Positions 16,748 through 26,517 of a stretch of 64,000 nucleotides of DNA are shown here, one piece after another. Both the position numbers and the translations under genes were made by a program. The first letter of the stretch is position 1. Every line of letters begins with the position of its first letter. This DNA comes from Ignavibacteriota bacterium. Its GTDB lineage: Bacteria > Bacteroidota > Ignavibacteria > Tepidaquicellales > Tepidaquicellaceae. A model generated the notes under the pieces. That model searched no databases and was not told the DNA's origin. It worked only from the letters and a program-made list of their open reading frames with translations. Where the stretch lies: NCBI GenBank assembly GCA_020437545.1, contig JAGQWH010000003.1:1-64000 (forward strand), written 5' to 3'.

Positions 16748-17791
16748 TCAACCTATCACCCAGGTTTTATCTCCTGATAATATTTTATCCAGAGCAGGTT
16801 TTCCCTTTTTGGAAATTACTCTGGCAATCTGTTCTTCCATTGCATCTTCATAGGTTGGCTTATCAACAGCATACAATACCCCAAAAGGTCTCGGCAGATC
16901 AGGATTTGTATCTTTCATATCCTGAAAACCTGCGAGTATGTTTGCCTTGATCCTGTCCTTTTCGTCGTGGATCCAGAGATCATTAACTGAATTACCATTT
17001 TCATTCAGATCTACCACTACAGGATTGAATCCGTCAAGTTTTATGCCTCTGTCATTATTCACACCGAAAACAAGTGGCTTTCCTTCTTCAAGGAAAAGTG
17101 ACTCTGTCTTTTTTGTTTCTTTATCAGTAAAAATAAAGAACGCTCCGTCATTGAAAACAGGACAGTTCTGATAAATCTCTACAAATGAAGCCCCTTTATG
17201 ATAATATGCTTTTTTAAGAATTGACTGCATGTGTTTAGGATCCCTGTCAAGCGTCCTTGAAACAAAAGTCGCTTTTGCACCGAGAGCTAACTCTGCCGGA
17301 TTGAATGGCTGTTCCACTGAACCATAGGGTGAAGATTTTGTTATCTTTCCCGTTTCAGATGTAGGCGAATACTGTCCTTTTGTCAGTCCGTAGATCTGAT
17401 TATTGAACAGCAGAATATTTATATCGAAATTCTTTCTCAGAATATGGATAAAATGATTTCCACCGATTGACAATGCATCTCCGTCACCTGTAACAACCCA
17501 TACACTGAGTTCAGGCCGGGAAGCTTTTATGCCTGATGCAATTGCTGTTGCCCTGCCGTGTATCGAATGCATTCCGTATGAATCGACATAAAATGTAAAT
17601 CTTGATGAACATCCGATACCGCAGACAAATACGAAGTCTTCTTTCTTTACTCCCAACTCGGGAAAGATCGTATGAACCTGTTTTAATACTGAATAATCTC
17701 CGCAGCCCGGACACCATTTTACATCCTGATTCGGGACGAAGTCTTTACTTGTAAGTTTTTCTATAACCGGTACTTCTATGATTTCTGACAT
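16748..17791 (-). CDS. korB: 2-oxoacid:ferredoxin oxidoreductase, beta subunit
   Basis: 347 residues. The beta subunit binds thiamine pyrophosphate and an iron-sulfur cluster: WCPGCGDYS near 27-35 and CGIGCSS near 58-64 supply cysteines, and GDGDALSIGG with NNQIYGLTKGQYSPTS forms the TPP/Mg site. With KorA it catalyses ferredoxin-dependent oxidative decarboxylation of a 2-oxoacid, most likely 2-oxoglutarate in this arrangement, or the reverse carboxylation when ferredoxin is reduced. It starts 3 bp after korA, so the two form an operon ending at the terminator 16685-16715. Pyruvate or a branched-chain 2-oxoacid cannot be excluded as substrate. Confidence 0.92.
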   Translation of the reverse strand: MSEIIEVPVIEKLTSKDFVPNQDVKWCPGCGDYSVLKQVHTIFPELGVKKEDFVFVCGIGCSSRFTFYVDSYGMHSIHGRATAIASGIKASRPELSVWVVTGDGDALSIGGNHFIHILRKNFDINILLFNNQIYGLTKGQYSPTSETGKITKSSPYGSVEQPFNPAELALGAKATFVSRTLDRDPKHMQSILKKAYYHKGASFVEIYQNCPVFNDGAFFIFTDKETKKTESLFLEEGKPLVFGVNNDRGIKLDGFNPVVVDLNENGNSVNDLWIHDEKDRIKANILAGFQDMKDTNPDLPRPFGVLYAVDKPTYEDAMEEQIARVISKKGKPALDKILSGDKTWVIG

Positions 17792-17794
17792 AAT

Positions 17795-19669
17795 TTATTT
17801 ATTTAAAAGTTCTAATACTTTTTCTCTGATTTCTAAAGTGGTAAACGGCAGACCTTTGATCTTATTTAATCCAATTGCCGGTAATAAATATTTATCCCTT
17901 ATTAATCTGATCAGCTGTCCGTTATTCATTTCCGGGATAAGAATTGTTTCAAAGCCGCTTAATAATTCACCGAGATTTTTCGGAAATGGATTTAAATATC
18001 TCAAATGAATGTGTGCAACATCATAACCTTCTTTTATCAGATCAAGAGATACTGATTTTATCGATCCGTAAGTTGAACCCCATCCGAGAATGCAAACCTT
18101 TGCATTTTCTTTTCCTGTATCAATGGTCTGAAGAGGAATATAATCAGCTATTTTCTCGATCTTAGCAGCCCTGAGCTTTACCATTATTTCATGATTTTCC
18201 GCTTCATATGAAATATCACCTGTTTCATTTTCTCTTTCCAGACCTCCGATCCTGTGCTCGAGTCCCTTGGTTCCGGGCTTTACCCACGGGCGGGATAACT
18301 TTTCATCCCGTTTGTAAGGAAGAAATACTCCGTCCTTATTGTTTGTTTCGGTAGTGAAACTAACAGATATAGGTTCAAGATCTTCTTCGGTCGGAAATCT
18401 CCATGGCTCTGAACCATTCGCTATATACCCGTCATTTAATACAATTACAGGCGTCATATGCTCTGCAGCGATTTTGCAAGCCTCATAGACAGTATAGAAG
18501 CAATCCGCCGGTGAATTCGAAGCAAGTACAGGGAGTGGTGATTCACCATGTCTTCCGTACATTGCCTGCAAAAGATCTGATTGTTCTGTCTTCGTAGGTA
18601 AACCTGTCGATGGACCTCCTCTTTGAATATTCAGAACAACAAGAGGTAATTCAAGCATCAAAGCAAGTCCCATGGCTTCTGTTTTAAGAGACATTCCCGG
18701 GCCGGAAGTTGATGTTACTGCAAGACTTCCGCCGTATGATGCTCCGATAGCCGAACATACAGCAGCTATTTCATCTTCAGCCTGAAAAGATCTTACTCTG
18801 AATTCTTTATATTTTGAAAGTTCGTGCAAAACATCAGAAGCCGGAGTGATCGGATAGGATCCGAGAAATAACGGCAATCCAGATTTCTCCGATGCTGCAA
18901 CGAGTGCAATTGCCGTAGCATGATTTCCGGTAATGCTTCTGTAAGTTCCCGTAGGAAGATTTGAATGATTGATCTTAAAACGTGTTGTGAATATTTCAGT
19001 AGTATCACCGTAATTCAATCCTGCTTTCAATGCCTTGATATTGGCTTCTGCTATCAGAGGATTCTTGGAAAATTTTTCCTTGATAAAAGTAAGTGTGTAA
19101 TCAGGTGACTGATCGAACATCCAGTATAAAACTCCAAGTACGAACATGTTTTTAGACCGCTCGATATCTTTATTGCTTAGCCCCATATCTTTAAGGGCAT
19201 CCTTGGTCAGTCTTGTAACATCAATCTTATAAACCTGATAATTTGCAAGGGAGCCGTCCTCAAGAGGATTTACTCCTTCGGGATATTCTGCGAGTCTGAG
19301 ATTCTTCTGATCAAATCCTGCCGTGTTTGTTATTATGATACCGCCTTTTTTCAGATTCTTAAGATCATTTCCTAAAGCTGCAGCATTCATTGCTACCAGT
19401 ACATCGTAAGTATCACCGGCAGTAAATATTTCTTTACTTCCAAAGTGCACCTGAAAACCGGAAACTCCTGCAAGTGTACCTGCCGGAGCTCTTATCTCAG
19501 CCGGAAACTCCGGGAAAGTGCTCAGATCTTTTCCTAAAAAAGCTGTTGTGTCTGTGAATTGTGTTCCGGTAAGCTGCATTCCGTCTCCCGAATCTCCGGA
19601 GAATCTTACTACAACACTTTCAGCTTCTATGACATCAAATTTATGTAATGTTGGTTCTGTTGTATCCAT
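17795..19669 (-). CDS. korA: 2-oxoacid:ferredoxin oxidoreductase, fused gamma/alpha subunit
   Basis: 624 residues. Residues 1-200 form the gamma-type domain with VVRFSGDSGDGMQLTG near 21-36; residues ~215-620 are the alpha (pyrimidine-binding) domain with GSYPITPASDVLHEL, AEDEIAAVCSAIGASYGG and TSTSGPGMSLKTEA. This gamma-alpha fusion is the usual form of KorA in Bacteroidota, Chlorobiota and Actinobacteria. It is the promoter-proximal gene of the korAB operon. The 296-bp gap (19670-19965) to the divergent small exported protein should hold promoters for both directions; I saw no other feature there. Confidence 0.92.
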   Translation of the reverse strand: MDTTEPTLHKFDVIEAESVVVRFSGDSGDGMQLTGTQFTDTTAFLGKDLSTFPEFPAEIRAPAGTLAGVSGFQVHFGSKEIFTAGDTYDVLVAMNAAALGNDLKNLKKGGIIITNTAGFDQKNLRLAEYPEGVNPLEDGSLANYQVYKIDVTRLTKDALKDMGLSNKDIERSKNMFVLGVLYWMFDQSPDYTLTFIKEKFSKNPLIAEANIKALKAGLNYGDTTEIFTTRFKINHSNLPTGTYRSITGNHATAIALVAASEKSGLPLFLGSYPITPASDVLHELSKYKEFRVRSFQAEDEIAAVCSAIGASYGGSLAVTSTSGPGMSLKTEAMGLALMLELPLVVLNIQRGGPSTGLPTKTEQSDLLQAMYGRHGESPLPVLASNSPADCFYTVYEACKIAAEHMTPVIVLNDGYIANGSEPWRFPTEEDLEPISVSFTTETNNKDGVFLPYKRDEKLSRPWVKPGTKGLEHRIGGLERENETGDISYEAENHEIMVKLRAAKIEKIADYIPLQTIDTGKENAKVCILGWGSTYGSIKSVSLDLIKEGYDVAHIHLRYLNPFPKNLGELLSGFETILIPEMNNGQLIRLIRDKYLLPAIGLNKIKGLPFTTLEIREKVLELLNK

Positions 19670-19965
19670 TATTTTTTTAGTTTTTAGATAACAAAAATAC
19701 CTATAATTGAATATTTAAACAACGGAGTATTCTGTCTGCAAAACGGTTTTTTCTTTATTTGAAAACAGATCAATGTAAAATTATTAAATACCGTATCCGA
19801 TAATTGTTTTTTACATTCTGTATTTTCAGAAAAACTACTGATGCTGCAAATAAATTACCTGTTGATATTATATAAAGGAAGTATTAATTTTGAATCAATT
19901 ATTTTTGCAACCATAAAAATCAGTGATATCTGATACTCCGATAATTATTTAATCATATATCCTAT

Positions 19966-20391
19966 ATGAGATATTTTACAGTTTTACTTTCTTTAATTAT
20001 TGTTTCCATTACTTTAATGGGATTTACATTTCCAGGTCATGATGAACTTAAAGGTACCTGGATTCCGGTCAGACAGGAAATGGCCGGAGCGGAATTGCCG
20101 GATGTTATTTTTAAAAAACAGCAGCTTGTCCTGAATGACAGCAATTATACATTTATTGCTGAGAGCGCTGATAAAGGTGTTGTGATTTTTGATATTGAAA
20201 ATAATAAAATGGATATTTACGGTAAGGATGGTGTAAATGCAGGTAAACATTTCAAGGCAATATATAAACTGGAGGATGAATTACTTACAATATGCTATGA
20301 TCTCTCCGGAATGAATTATCCCGAATCATTTGAGACAGGCAGCAGTCCTGCTCTGTTCCTTTCAGTTTTTAAAAGAGAAACCTCTGAATAG
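19966..20391 (+). CDS. Small exported TIGR03067-like (lipocalin-type) protein
   Basis: 141 residues. The leader MRYFTVLLSLIIVSITLMGF precedes LKGTWIPVRQEMAGAELPD, and the later pattern ..L.DSNYTF...(D)KG......N.MDIYGKDGVNAGKHFKAIYKLEDELLTICYDL resembles the TIGR03067 domain, a short lipocalin-like beta fold common in environmental bacteria. No function is known for the family. It stands alone, with an intrinsic terminator following at 20445-20496. Confidence 0.65.
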   Translation: MRYFTVLLSLIIVSITLMGFTFPGHDELKGTWIPVRQEMAGAELPDVIFKKQQLVLNDSNYTFIAESADKGVVIFDIENNKMDIYGKDGVNAGKHFKAIYKLEDELLTICYDLSGMNYPESFETGSSPALFLSVFKRETSE

Positions 20392-20444
20392 ATTTCGGAT
20401 CAGCAGGTTCATTCCTTAAAAGCTGATTCAGATATTTATATAAT

Positions 20445-20496
20445 CAATACCCGGAATGTGCTGATTTATTCCTGTTCCGGGATTGATTTTTATTTT
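20445..20496 (+). terminator. Rho-independent terminator
   Basis: CAAT-A-CCCGGAA (20445-20456) pairs with TTCCGGG-ATTG (20475-20485) with one bulged A, followed by ATTTTTATTTT. It lies about 50 bp after the stop of the gene ending at 20391. Confidence 0.8.
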
Positions 20497-20646
20497 CCAT
20501 TGTAATAAAATATCTGTGATAATCTCTTTTACTTATACAAAATTCTTCATTACAATTTAAATACTTAAAACTTAAATTTTCCATAAAACTTTTTTTAATG
20601 TGTTTTTTTAAAATTCAACTGTTAAGAATAGTCCTATCTGAAAACT

Positions 20647-21099
20647 ATGGTAAAAAAGGTAACAAAGGTAATAAAAAAAATAACTGCTGAAGATACGAGA
20701 GAACTAAGACAAATTATCCTGCGTCCTCATCAGAAACCTGAAGAACTTGTTTACCCGGGTGATGATGATAACCTGACTGTTCACTTTGGATTATTTGAAA
20801 ATGACAAACTCTGCGGGATCGCATCTCTGTACAAAGATCAGTATTCGGGAATACCGGAACCGGAGTCATGGAGACTTCGCGGAATGGCAACAACTGAAGA
20901 ATGCAGGGGGAAAGGCTACGGTAAAGAACTTATGAATTCTTGTATTGAGCATATAAGGTCTCATAACGGAAAAATATTCTGGTGTAATGCCAGGACTACT
21001 GCTGAAAAATTTTATGAAAAAATGGGAATGAAAAGGACAGGTGAGGTTTTTACTCCTGAAGGTCTGGGAGAGCACATTGTAATGTATATGAGTTTGTAA
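20647..21099 (+). CDS. GNAT family N-acetyltransferase
   Basis: 150 residues. The acetyl-CoA binding segment LRGMATTEECRGKGYGKEL (near 78-96) holds the RGKGYG pyrophosphate-binding loop, and FYEKMGMKRTGE near 121-132 is the usual C-terminal strand of the fold. The substrate is unknown. The final codons and stop form the first unit of a 9-bp duplication that ends at a GC palindrome. Confidence 0.87.
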   Translation: MVKKVTKVIKKITAEDTRELRQIILRPHQKPEELVYPGDDDNLTVHFGLFENDKLCGIASLYKDQYSGIPEPESWRLRGMATTEECRGKGYGKELMNSCIEHIRSHNGKIFWCNARTTAEKFYEKMGMKRTGEVFTPEGLGEHIVMYMSL

Positions 21100-21108
21100 A
21101 GTTTGTAA
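21091..21108. repeat. 9-bp duplication over the GNAT stop codon
   Basis: agtttgtaa occurs twice in tandem; the first copy contains the last codons and TAA stop of the acetyltransferase gene, and the second ends exactly where the GC palindrome at 21109 begins. Confidence 0.8.
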
Positions 21109-21122
21109 TCCGCGACGGCGGA
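21109..21122. repeat. Dispersed 14-bp GC palindrome, copy 2
   Basis: TCCGCGACGGCGGA differs at two positions from TCCGCCGCGGCGGA. It abuts the 9-bp duplication at 21091-21108. Confidence 0.65.
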
Positions 21123-21159
21123 AAGTAATGTCTTTAAAAATTAAATATTTAAAAATACT

Positions 21160-22035
21160 ATGTCTGATATATCCATAAAAAGAAATTCAATTAAAATAAA
21201 AAACCGTCACGGCGATGATCTCAATACTGATCTGAGATACAAAGAAAGTACCGGGAAACTTCCGCTTGTAATTCTCTGTCACGGTTTCAAAGGCTTTAAG
21301 GACTGGGGATGTTTTCCTTACATGATGGATAAGCTCGCGGAAGAGAATAATTTCTGTGTGTCATTCAATTATTCTTATAACGGAACTGGTGATAAAGTTG
21401 AAGAGCAAAGTGATTTTACCCGGCTTGATCTTTTTGCAAAAAATACTTTTTCACGCGAACTCGATGACCTCGGTTCTGTTATCGATTATCTTTGTGAAAA
21501 TGATAATGCTTCGAAATATAATTATGACATTAATGACATCACTCTGATCGGACATTCTCGGGGCGGAGGTATTGCTATCTTAAAAACTGCAGAGGATAGA
21601 AGAATTAAAAAACTAATTGCTCTTTCCACGGTAAATGATTTTGACAGATACAGTGATGCATTGAAAACCAAATGGAAAGAAGCCGGCTTCTTTGAGGTCC
21701 TGAATTCGCGGACTAATCAGATGATGAGAATGGATTATACTTTAATGGAAGATCTGGAAAATAATGCGGAAAGACTTGATATCCGGAAAGCCATAACTAA
21801 AATAACTGTTCCGGTTCTTTTTATTCACGGCGAACAGGATCTTACCGTTGATTATTCAAATGCAGAAGACCTCTATTCCAGAAGGATTGAAGCTCATCCC
21901 GATCTGAAAGATTCAACAAAACTGAGTATCATTAAAAACACGGGGCATACATTCGGCGCAGTTCACCCGTTTGCAGGAACTACCGATGCTCTTGATAACG
22001 TCATCAAATTAATTTCAGGTTTTCTTAAGAATTGA
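21160..22035 (+). CDS. Alpha/beta hydrolase
   Basis: 291 residues. VILCHGFKGFKDWG near 35-48 is the oxyanion-hole region, GHSRGGG near 131-137 holds the nucleophile serine, and late acid and histidine candidates sit in GEQDLTVDYSNAED and KNTGHTFGAVHPF. The order Ser, Asp, His and the length fit dienelactone-hydrolase or acylaminoacyl-peptidase-like serine hydrolases. Cytoplasmic; substrate unknown. Its stop is 2 bp before the ATG of the antiporter gene, so the pair is probably co-transcribed. Confidence 0.87.
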   Translation: MSDISIKRNSIKIKNRHGDDLNTDLRYKESTGKLPLVILCHGFKGFKDWGCFPYMMDKLAEENNFCVSFNYSYNGTGDKVEEQSDFTRLDLFAKNTFSRELDDLGSVIDYLCENDNASKYNYDINDITLIGHSRGGGIAILKTAEDRRIKKLIALSTVNDFDRYSDALKTKWKEAGFFEVLNSRTNQMMRMDYTLMEDLENNAERLDIRKAITKITVPVLFIHGEQDLTVDYSNAEDLYSRRIEAHPDLKDSTKLSIIKNTGHTFGAVHPFAGTTDALDNVIKLISGFLKN

Positions 22036-22037
22036 TC

Positions 22038-23603
22038 ATGCTGAATAAAATTAAGTCTCTCGTATTTTCTACACTGTTATTGGTCTCGCTTCTTCAGTTT
22101 ATGTACGGATCGAATTTAATTCAAGGTTCCTTCATAACGGAAAATATAACACTTCAGGAAATTCAGAATGATCTTACAGTAGAATCCCATGCTTTAGAAA
22201 ATTGCGTCAAAGCCTCTTCAGGTGATAAGTATGCTCCTATTTATATTCTGCTGTTTGTGCTTATAATCGGAGCGGTTCTCGGAAGATATGTAGCAAAGAA
22301 AATGGGTCAGCCTCCGGTGCTTGGTGAATTAATTGCAGGTGTTCTTATCAGTATTATTTTATTTCAGATGAATTCGCCGATAATGACACTGATAAGACAT
22401 CAGGATGAGGTCAATAATGTAATAGAATCAAATCTTGAAAATAACATTTCATGGAGTGAGGCAGTCAGAAATAATTTTCTGAATGATTCGACTGAAGTTA
22501 CAAATCATCAGAAGGATATGATCGAGATAATGGAGAGTCCCGAATTTCCGTCTTACAAGATGACCATAGATGCAATTTTTCTTTTATCAAGTCTCGGAGT
22601 TCTGATTCTTTTGTTTGCAGTTGGTCTCGAATCCAATTTTGAGGATATGGTAAAAGTCGGAGTGCCGGCATTGGTTACCGCTTTTATAGGTGTAATAGTC
22701 CCTTCAATTCTCGGATATTTCACGGCTAAATTACTGCTGCCGGGACACGATCCGAATTTCTATTTATTTGTCGGAGCGGCTTTGAGTGCTACAAGCATCG
22801 GCATTACAGCAAGAGTCTTTAAAGATATGGGAAAGCTTCATATTAAAGAAGCCAAGATCGTTCTCGGCGCTGCTGTAATAGATGATATACTCGGGCTGAT
22901 CATACTGGCAGTGGTTGCAGGCATAATTTCGAGCGGCTCTGTTGAGATTGCAACAGTCGGAATAATATTGCTTAAAGCAGTTTTATTTCTTGGTATAACA
23001 CTTTTTATCGGAACAAAATTTTTAAGACAGCAGATCAAAGTTGCGGCGATAATAGATAATAAGAATATCCGTCTTTTGTTTCCGTTTGCTCTTCTTATGC
23101 TGCTTGCTTATCTCAGTGATCTGATCGGGCTAGCAAGCATTGTCGGGGCATTTGCGGCAGGTCTAATAATAAAGGAAGAATATTTTAATGATGCTTTAAT
23201 GGATAAGAAGAGCTCGGTCATGGAAGTCATTCAGCCTATCGAAGCAATATTTGCGCCGGTATTTTTTGTTATAATGGGATTGCAGGTTGACCTTTCGGCT
23301 TTTTTAAATTTCAATATTCTGGGTGTAGCGCTTGCTCTTACTTTTGTAGCAATTTTAGGTAAGCTTGTATCAGGCATTTTTGCAAAAGGCATGGATAAAA
23401 AGATTATCGGAATCGGCATGGTGCCGAGAGGCGAGGTTGGTCTTATATTTGCAAGTATTGGAAAAGTACTTGGAGTCCTTGACGGGGCTTTGTTCTCTGC
23501 CGTTATAATCATAGTTATACTTACAACCTTCATCACTCCGCCTGCATTGAAATGGGCTTTTGAGAAATATGATCAGAAGCAGTTAGCAATTAAAAATCAG
23601 TAA
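22038..23603 (+). CDS. CPA2-type cation:proton antiporter (Kef/NapA-like)
   Basis: 521 residues from the ATG at 22038; a TTG two codons earlier overlaps the previous stop and is less likely. After an N-terminal hydrophobic leader and a short soluble part, helices run from about residue 70 with GQPPVLGELIAGVLIS, VGLESNF, GAALSATSIGITARVF and GAAVIDDILGLIILAVV, the signatures of CPA2 exchangers: the T/S-rich loop and the paired acidic residues that carry H+ and Na+/K+. VPRGEVGLIFASIG near the end is also conserved. A ~60-residue polar insertion follows the first helix pair. There is no RCK/TrkA-N domain, so it is a NapA-like antiporter rather than a gated KefB/C channel. Confidence 0.9.
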   Translation: MLNKIKSLVFSTLLLVSLLQFMYGSNLIQGSFITENITLQEIQNDLTVESHALENCVKASSGDKYAPIYILLFVLIIGAVLGRYVAKKMGQPPVLGELIAGVLISIILFQMNSPIMTLIRHQDEVNNVIESNLENNISWSEAVRNNFLNDSTEVTNHQKDMIEIMESPEFPSYKMTIDAIFLLSSLGVLILLFAVGLESNFEDMVKVGVPALVTAFIGVIVPSILGYFTAKLLLPGHDPNFYLFVGAALSATSIGITARVFKDMGKLHIKEAKIVLGAAVIDDILGLIILAVVAGIISSGSVEIATVGIILLKAVLFLGITLFIGTKFLRQQIKVAAIIDNKNIRLLFPFALLMLLAYLSDLIGLASIVGAFAAGLIIKEEYFNDALMDKKSSVMEVIQPIEAIFAPVFFVIMGLQVDLSAFLNFNILGVALALTFVAILGKLVSGIFAKGMDKKIIGIGMVPRGEVGLIFASIGKVLGVLDGALFSAVIIIVILTTFITPPALKWAFEKYDQKQLAIKNQ

Positions 23604-23631
23604 AGTTTTTTTATATTAATTTTTATAAGAA

Positions 23632-26190
23632 ATGAAAAAGTATTTTTTGATTTTTCCGGCAGTTTTATTTTTAACATTCGTTTATTTATCATCGGCGAAT
23701 AAGTCTATGATATCAGACTCAGAAAATGTTATTGAAAATAATGCTGAATCGGGACCCGGCTTTGTTCCGGCTGAAGAATGGTTTGCTAAACAAAGAGCTT
23801 TCCCGTTTGATGAAATTCCTCAGGATGAATATCTGAAGTCAGTAAAGTATGTAAAACAAAATATGACTTATGTTGAGTCTGATGATCCGTCTTCATGGAG
23901 CTATGCAGGTCCTGTCAATATTGAAGGGAGAATAACTACTGTGGCAATTCATCCGACCGATCCTCAAACAGTCTATGCAGGAACGGCTAACGGAGGGCTG
24001 TGGAAGTCAAATGATTTTTGTCAGAACTGGTCAAGTGTCTTTGATGATCAGAATACTTCATCCGTCGGAGCAGTAGCTATTGATCCCGTCAATCCGGAAA
24101 TTATATATTGCGGGACAGGTGAACCGAACTCATTAAGAAGCTATTATCCCGGAACGGGTATTTATAAATCCACTAACGGCGGAGCGAACTGGATCTTTTC
24201 CGGTCTCGACAGTTCTTATACTATCGGTAATATTTCTATCAATCCATTAAACTCTCAGGAAATATATGTCGCAGCCGGGGGTTGGACAAGACGTAAAAAT
24301 CCTCAGAGAGGAATTTATAAATCGACAAACGGAGGAATGTCATGGGAAAGGAATTTTTATCTGTCGGATTCTGTCGGCGCTGTTGATGTAAAGGTCGATC
24401 CGCAAAATCCCAATAAAGTTTTTGCAGCTATGTGGGAACGACAGCGCAGAGAAGATTACATAAAATACGGCGGCAGATTTTCGGGAATGTATGTCTCGAC
24501 AAATTCAGGTGATAGCTGGTCACAGGTAAGCGGTGGTTTTCCGGTTAATGATGCAACAATGGGAAGGATCTCTTTTGATATTTCAATATCGGATCCGCAG
24601 ATAATTTATGCACTTACAGCTTATACTTCAGGTGCATCGAGAGGTTTATATAAATCAACTAATGGCGGTCAGAACTGGATTAACATTAATTCATCAGCGG
24701 CACAGTCTTCTTCTTATGCATGGTTCAACAGGATCTGCAGCATTGACCCCATCAATCCGAACAGACTTTTTTGCGGAGGTCTGCAAATGGAATTTTCTGA
24801 TAACGGAGGATCAACATTCGGCATATCAGGAACATCCCATGTCGATCAGCATGCTGCAGCATTTTCAGGATCCGATCCAAACTATATAGTCCTGGGAAAT
24901 GACGGTGGTATTGATTATTCAACCAACGGAGGAGCGTCATGGAATGAAAGCCGGTCACTGCCGATCACACAGTTCTATGCAGGTGAAATTTATTTCAACA
25001 ATCCTGAAAGAATTCTCGGCGGTACGCAGGACAACGGAACGATCAGAACTACTGCAGTCTCCGGTGTATGGGATGAAATATACGGAGGTGACGGATTTTA
25101 CTGCTTAGTGGATTATACTAACGGTCAGAATGTTTATGCCGCATATCAGTTCGGCGGACTTGGCCGATCCACTAACGGCGGTAATAGTTTTCTCGGAGCT
25201 ACAAACGGTCTGGATCTTACATACACAAACTGGATGACTCCTTATGTAATGGACAAAAACAATCCGCAGACACTTTACTGCGGAACTTATAAAATTCATA
25301 AAACAACTGACGGAATGCAGTCCTGGAATGTCATAAGTCCTGATCTTACAAACGGGCATGTGCAGGGTCTCGGTTCGATCACAACCGTTGACGTTGCAAA
25401 GTCAGATCCCGGGGTGATCTACTGCGGGACTGATGATGCCAATATCTGGGTAACTACAAATGGCGGTGGCGGATGGACAAAAATTAACAACGGACTTCCG
25501 CGAAGATGGGTTACACGGGTAGCTGTTCATCCTGATTCTGCAAATGTCTGTTATGTCACGCTTTCAGGATATAAAGTAGATTCGACAGGTTCTCATATAT
25601 TCCGGACAACTGATTTTGGTAATGTATGGACTTCCATAAGAGGTAACCTTCCTGATGCGCCGATAAATGATGTTATCATTGATCCGGCTAATACTAATTC
25701 GCTTATAATTGGTACAGACATTAATGTGATGACCACAAATAATCTCGGAGCTGACTGGTATATTCTCAGCAGCGGCATTCCATCAAATGTCCCCTGTCAG
25801 GATCTGACCTTTCACGCTCCGAGCAGAACACTTATTGTCTGGACTCACGGCAGAGGCGCTTATAAAACGATAGTCCCATTATCCGGAATTCAAAACATAA
25901 ATTCAGGTGTTGCAGAATCATTTGAATTAATGCAGAATTATCCGAATCCGTTCAATCCGGAAACGAATTTGGAATTTGGGATTTCGGAATTAGGATATGT
26001 TTCATTGAAAATTTATGATGTGCTTGGGAATGAAATTGAAACTCTGGTGAATGAAAATAAACCTGCAGGAAGATATTCGGTTCAATGGAATGGCTCAGAT
26101 TTTGCAAGCGGAGTTTATTTTTATAAATTATCCGTCACAGGAGGAGCAGGTGAATTTTCTGAGGTGAAGAAAATGATGTTACTGAAATAA
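23632..26190 (+). CDS. Large secreted VPS10/BNR-type beta-propeller protein with T9SS sorting domain
   Basis: 852 residues. The signal peptide is MKKYFLIFPAVLFLTFVYLSSA. From residue ~80 come repeats typical of sortilin/VPS10 and BNR propellers: IHPTDPQTVYAGTANGGLWKS, IDPVNPEIIYCGTGE, GIYKSTNGG..W. The last ~85 residues (QNYPNPFNPETNLEF to KKMMLLK) are a type IX sorting domain, very like that of the gene at 406-2052. An exported, probably surface-anchored protein; glycan or protein binding is possible but no catalytic site is visible. A heptamer array (25965-25999) lies inside the sorting-domain coding region. Confidence 0.87.
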   Translation: MKKYFLIFPAVLFLTFVYLSSANKSMISDSENVIENNAESGPGFVPAEEWFAKQRAFPFDEIPQDEYLKSVKYVKQNMTYVESDDPSSWSYAGPVNIEGRITTVAIHPTDPQTVYAGTANGGLWKSNDFCQNWSSVFDDQNTSSVGAVAIDPVNPEIIYCGTGEPNSLRSYYPGTGIYKSTNGGANWIFSGLDSSYTIGNISINPLNSQEIYVAAGGWTRRKNPQRGIYKSTNGGMSWERNFYLSDSVGAVDVKVDPQNPNKVFAAMWERQRREDYIKYGGRFSGMYVSTNSGDSWSQVSGGFPVNDATMGRISFDISISDPQIIYALTAYTSGASRGLYKSTNGGQNWININSSAAQSSSYAWFNRICSIDPINPNRLFCGGLQMEFSDNGGSTFGISGTSHVDQHAAAFSGSDPNYIVLGNDGGIDYSTNGGASWNESRSLPITQFYAGEIYFNNPERILGGTQDNGTIRTTAVSGVWDEIYGGDGFYCLVDYTNGQNVYAAYQFGGLGRSTNGGNSFLGATNGLDLTYTNWMTPYVMDKNNPQTLYCGTYKIHKTTDGMQSWNVISPDLTNGHVQGLGSITTVDVAKSDPGVIYCGTDDANIWVTTNGGGGWTKINNGLPRRWVTRVAVHPDSANVCYVTLSGYKVDSTGSHIFRTTDFGNVWTSIRGNLPDAPINDVIIDPANTNSLIIGTDINVMTTNNLGADWYILSSGIPSNVPCQDLTFHAPSRTLIVWTHGRGAYKTIVPLSGIQNINSGVAESFELMQNYPNPFNPETNLEFGISELGYVSLKIYDVLGNEIETLVNENKPAGRYSVQWNGSDFASGVYFYKLSVTGGAGEFSEVKKMMLLK
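25965..25999. repeat. Heptamer array inside sorting-domain coding sequence
   Basis: Units gaatttg, gaatttg, ggatttc, ggaatta, ggatatg: five copies of 7 bp encoding NLEFGISELGY between NPFNP and VSLKIY. It matches the array at 603-637 in unit and protein position. Confidence 0.78.
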
Positions 26191-26283
26191 CGACATTTTT
26201 TATTTATTAAATTTTTATTTTTGCTTTGCTGGAAAAATTTACTATTCGTATTTAAAGTTTAAATTATTATAAGTTATTTAATT

Positions 26284-26517
26284 ATGAAACTTGAAGAAAA
26301 CATAAAAGCAGATACAGTTAATGGTGAAGAAAGCGGGTTTGTTGCAGAGTGTCCGGAAATTCCTGTTGTAACACAAGGTCAAACACTTGATGAAGTTACC
26401 GACAATCTGAAATAAGCCGTAGAGCTTTTTCCTGAAGGTGAAGACTCTAAAGAATTCGGATTAGATGAAAAGCCGAATCTGATGTTGACATTTTAACTTG
26501 AGCTGGAATATGCCTAG
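26284..26517 (+). pseudogene. hicB: hicB-like antitoxin remnant
   Basis: From ATG 26284 the frame reads MKLEENIKADTVNGEESGF, VAECPEIPVVTQGQTLDEV and TDNLK, the core of the HicB antitoxin domain, then hits TAA at 26413 where family members usually continue KEAVEL. Reading through gives AVELFPEGEDSKEFGLDEKP and LMLTF, a second stop, LELEYA, then TAG at 26515. So the full domain is recognisable but broken by two in-frame stops. It sits in the otherwise gene-free 531-bp gap 26191-26721 and overlaps the hicA remnant by 8 bp, the normal hicB-hicA arrangement. Confidence 0.75.
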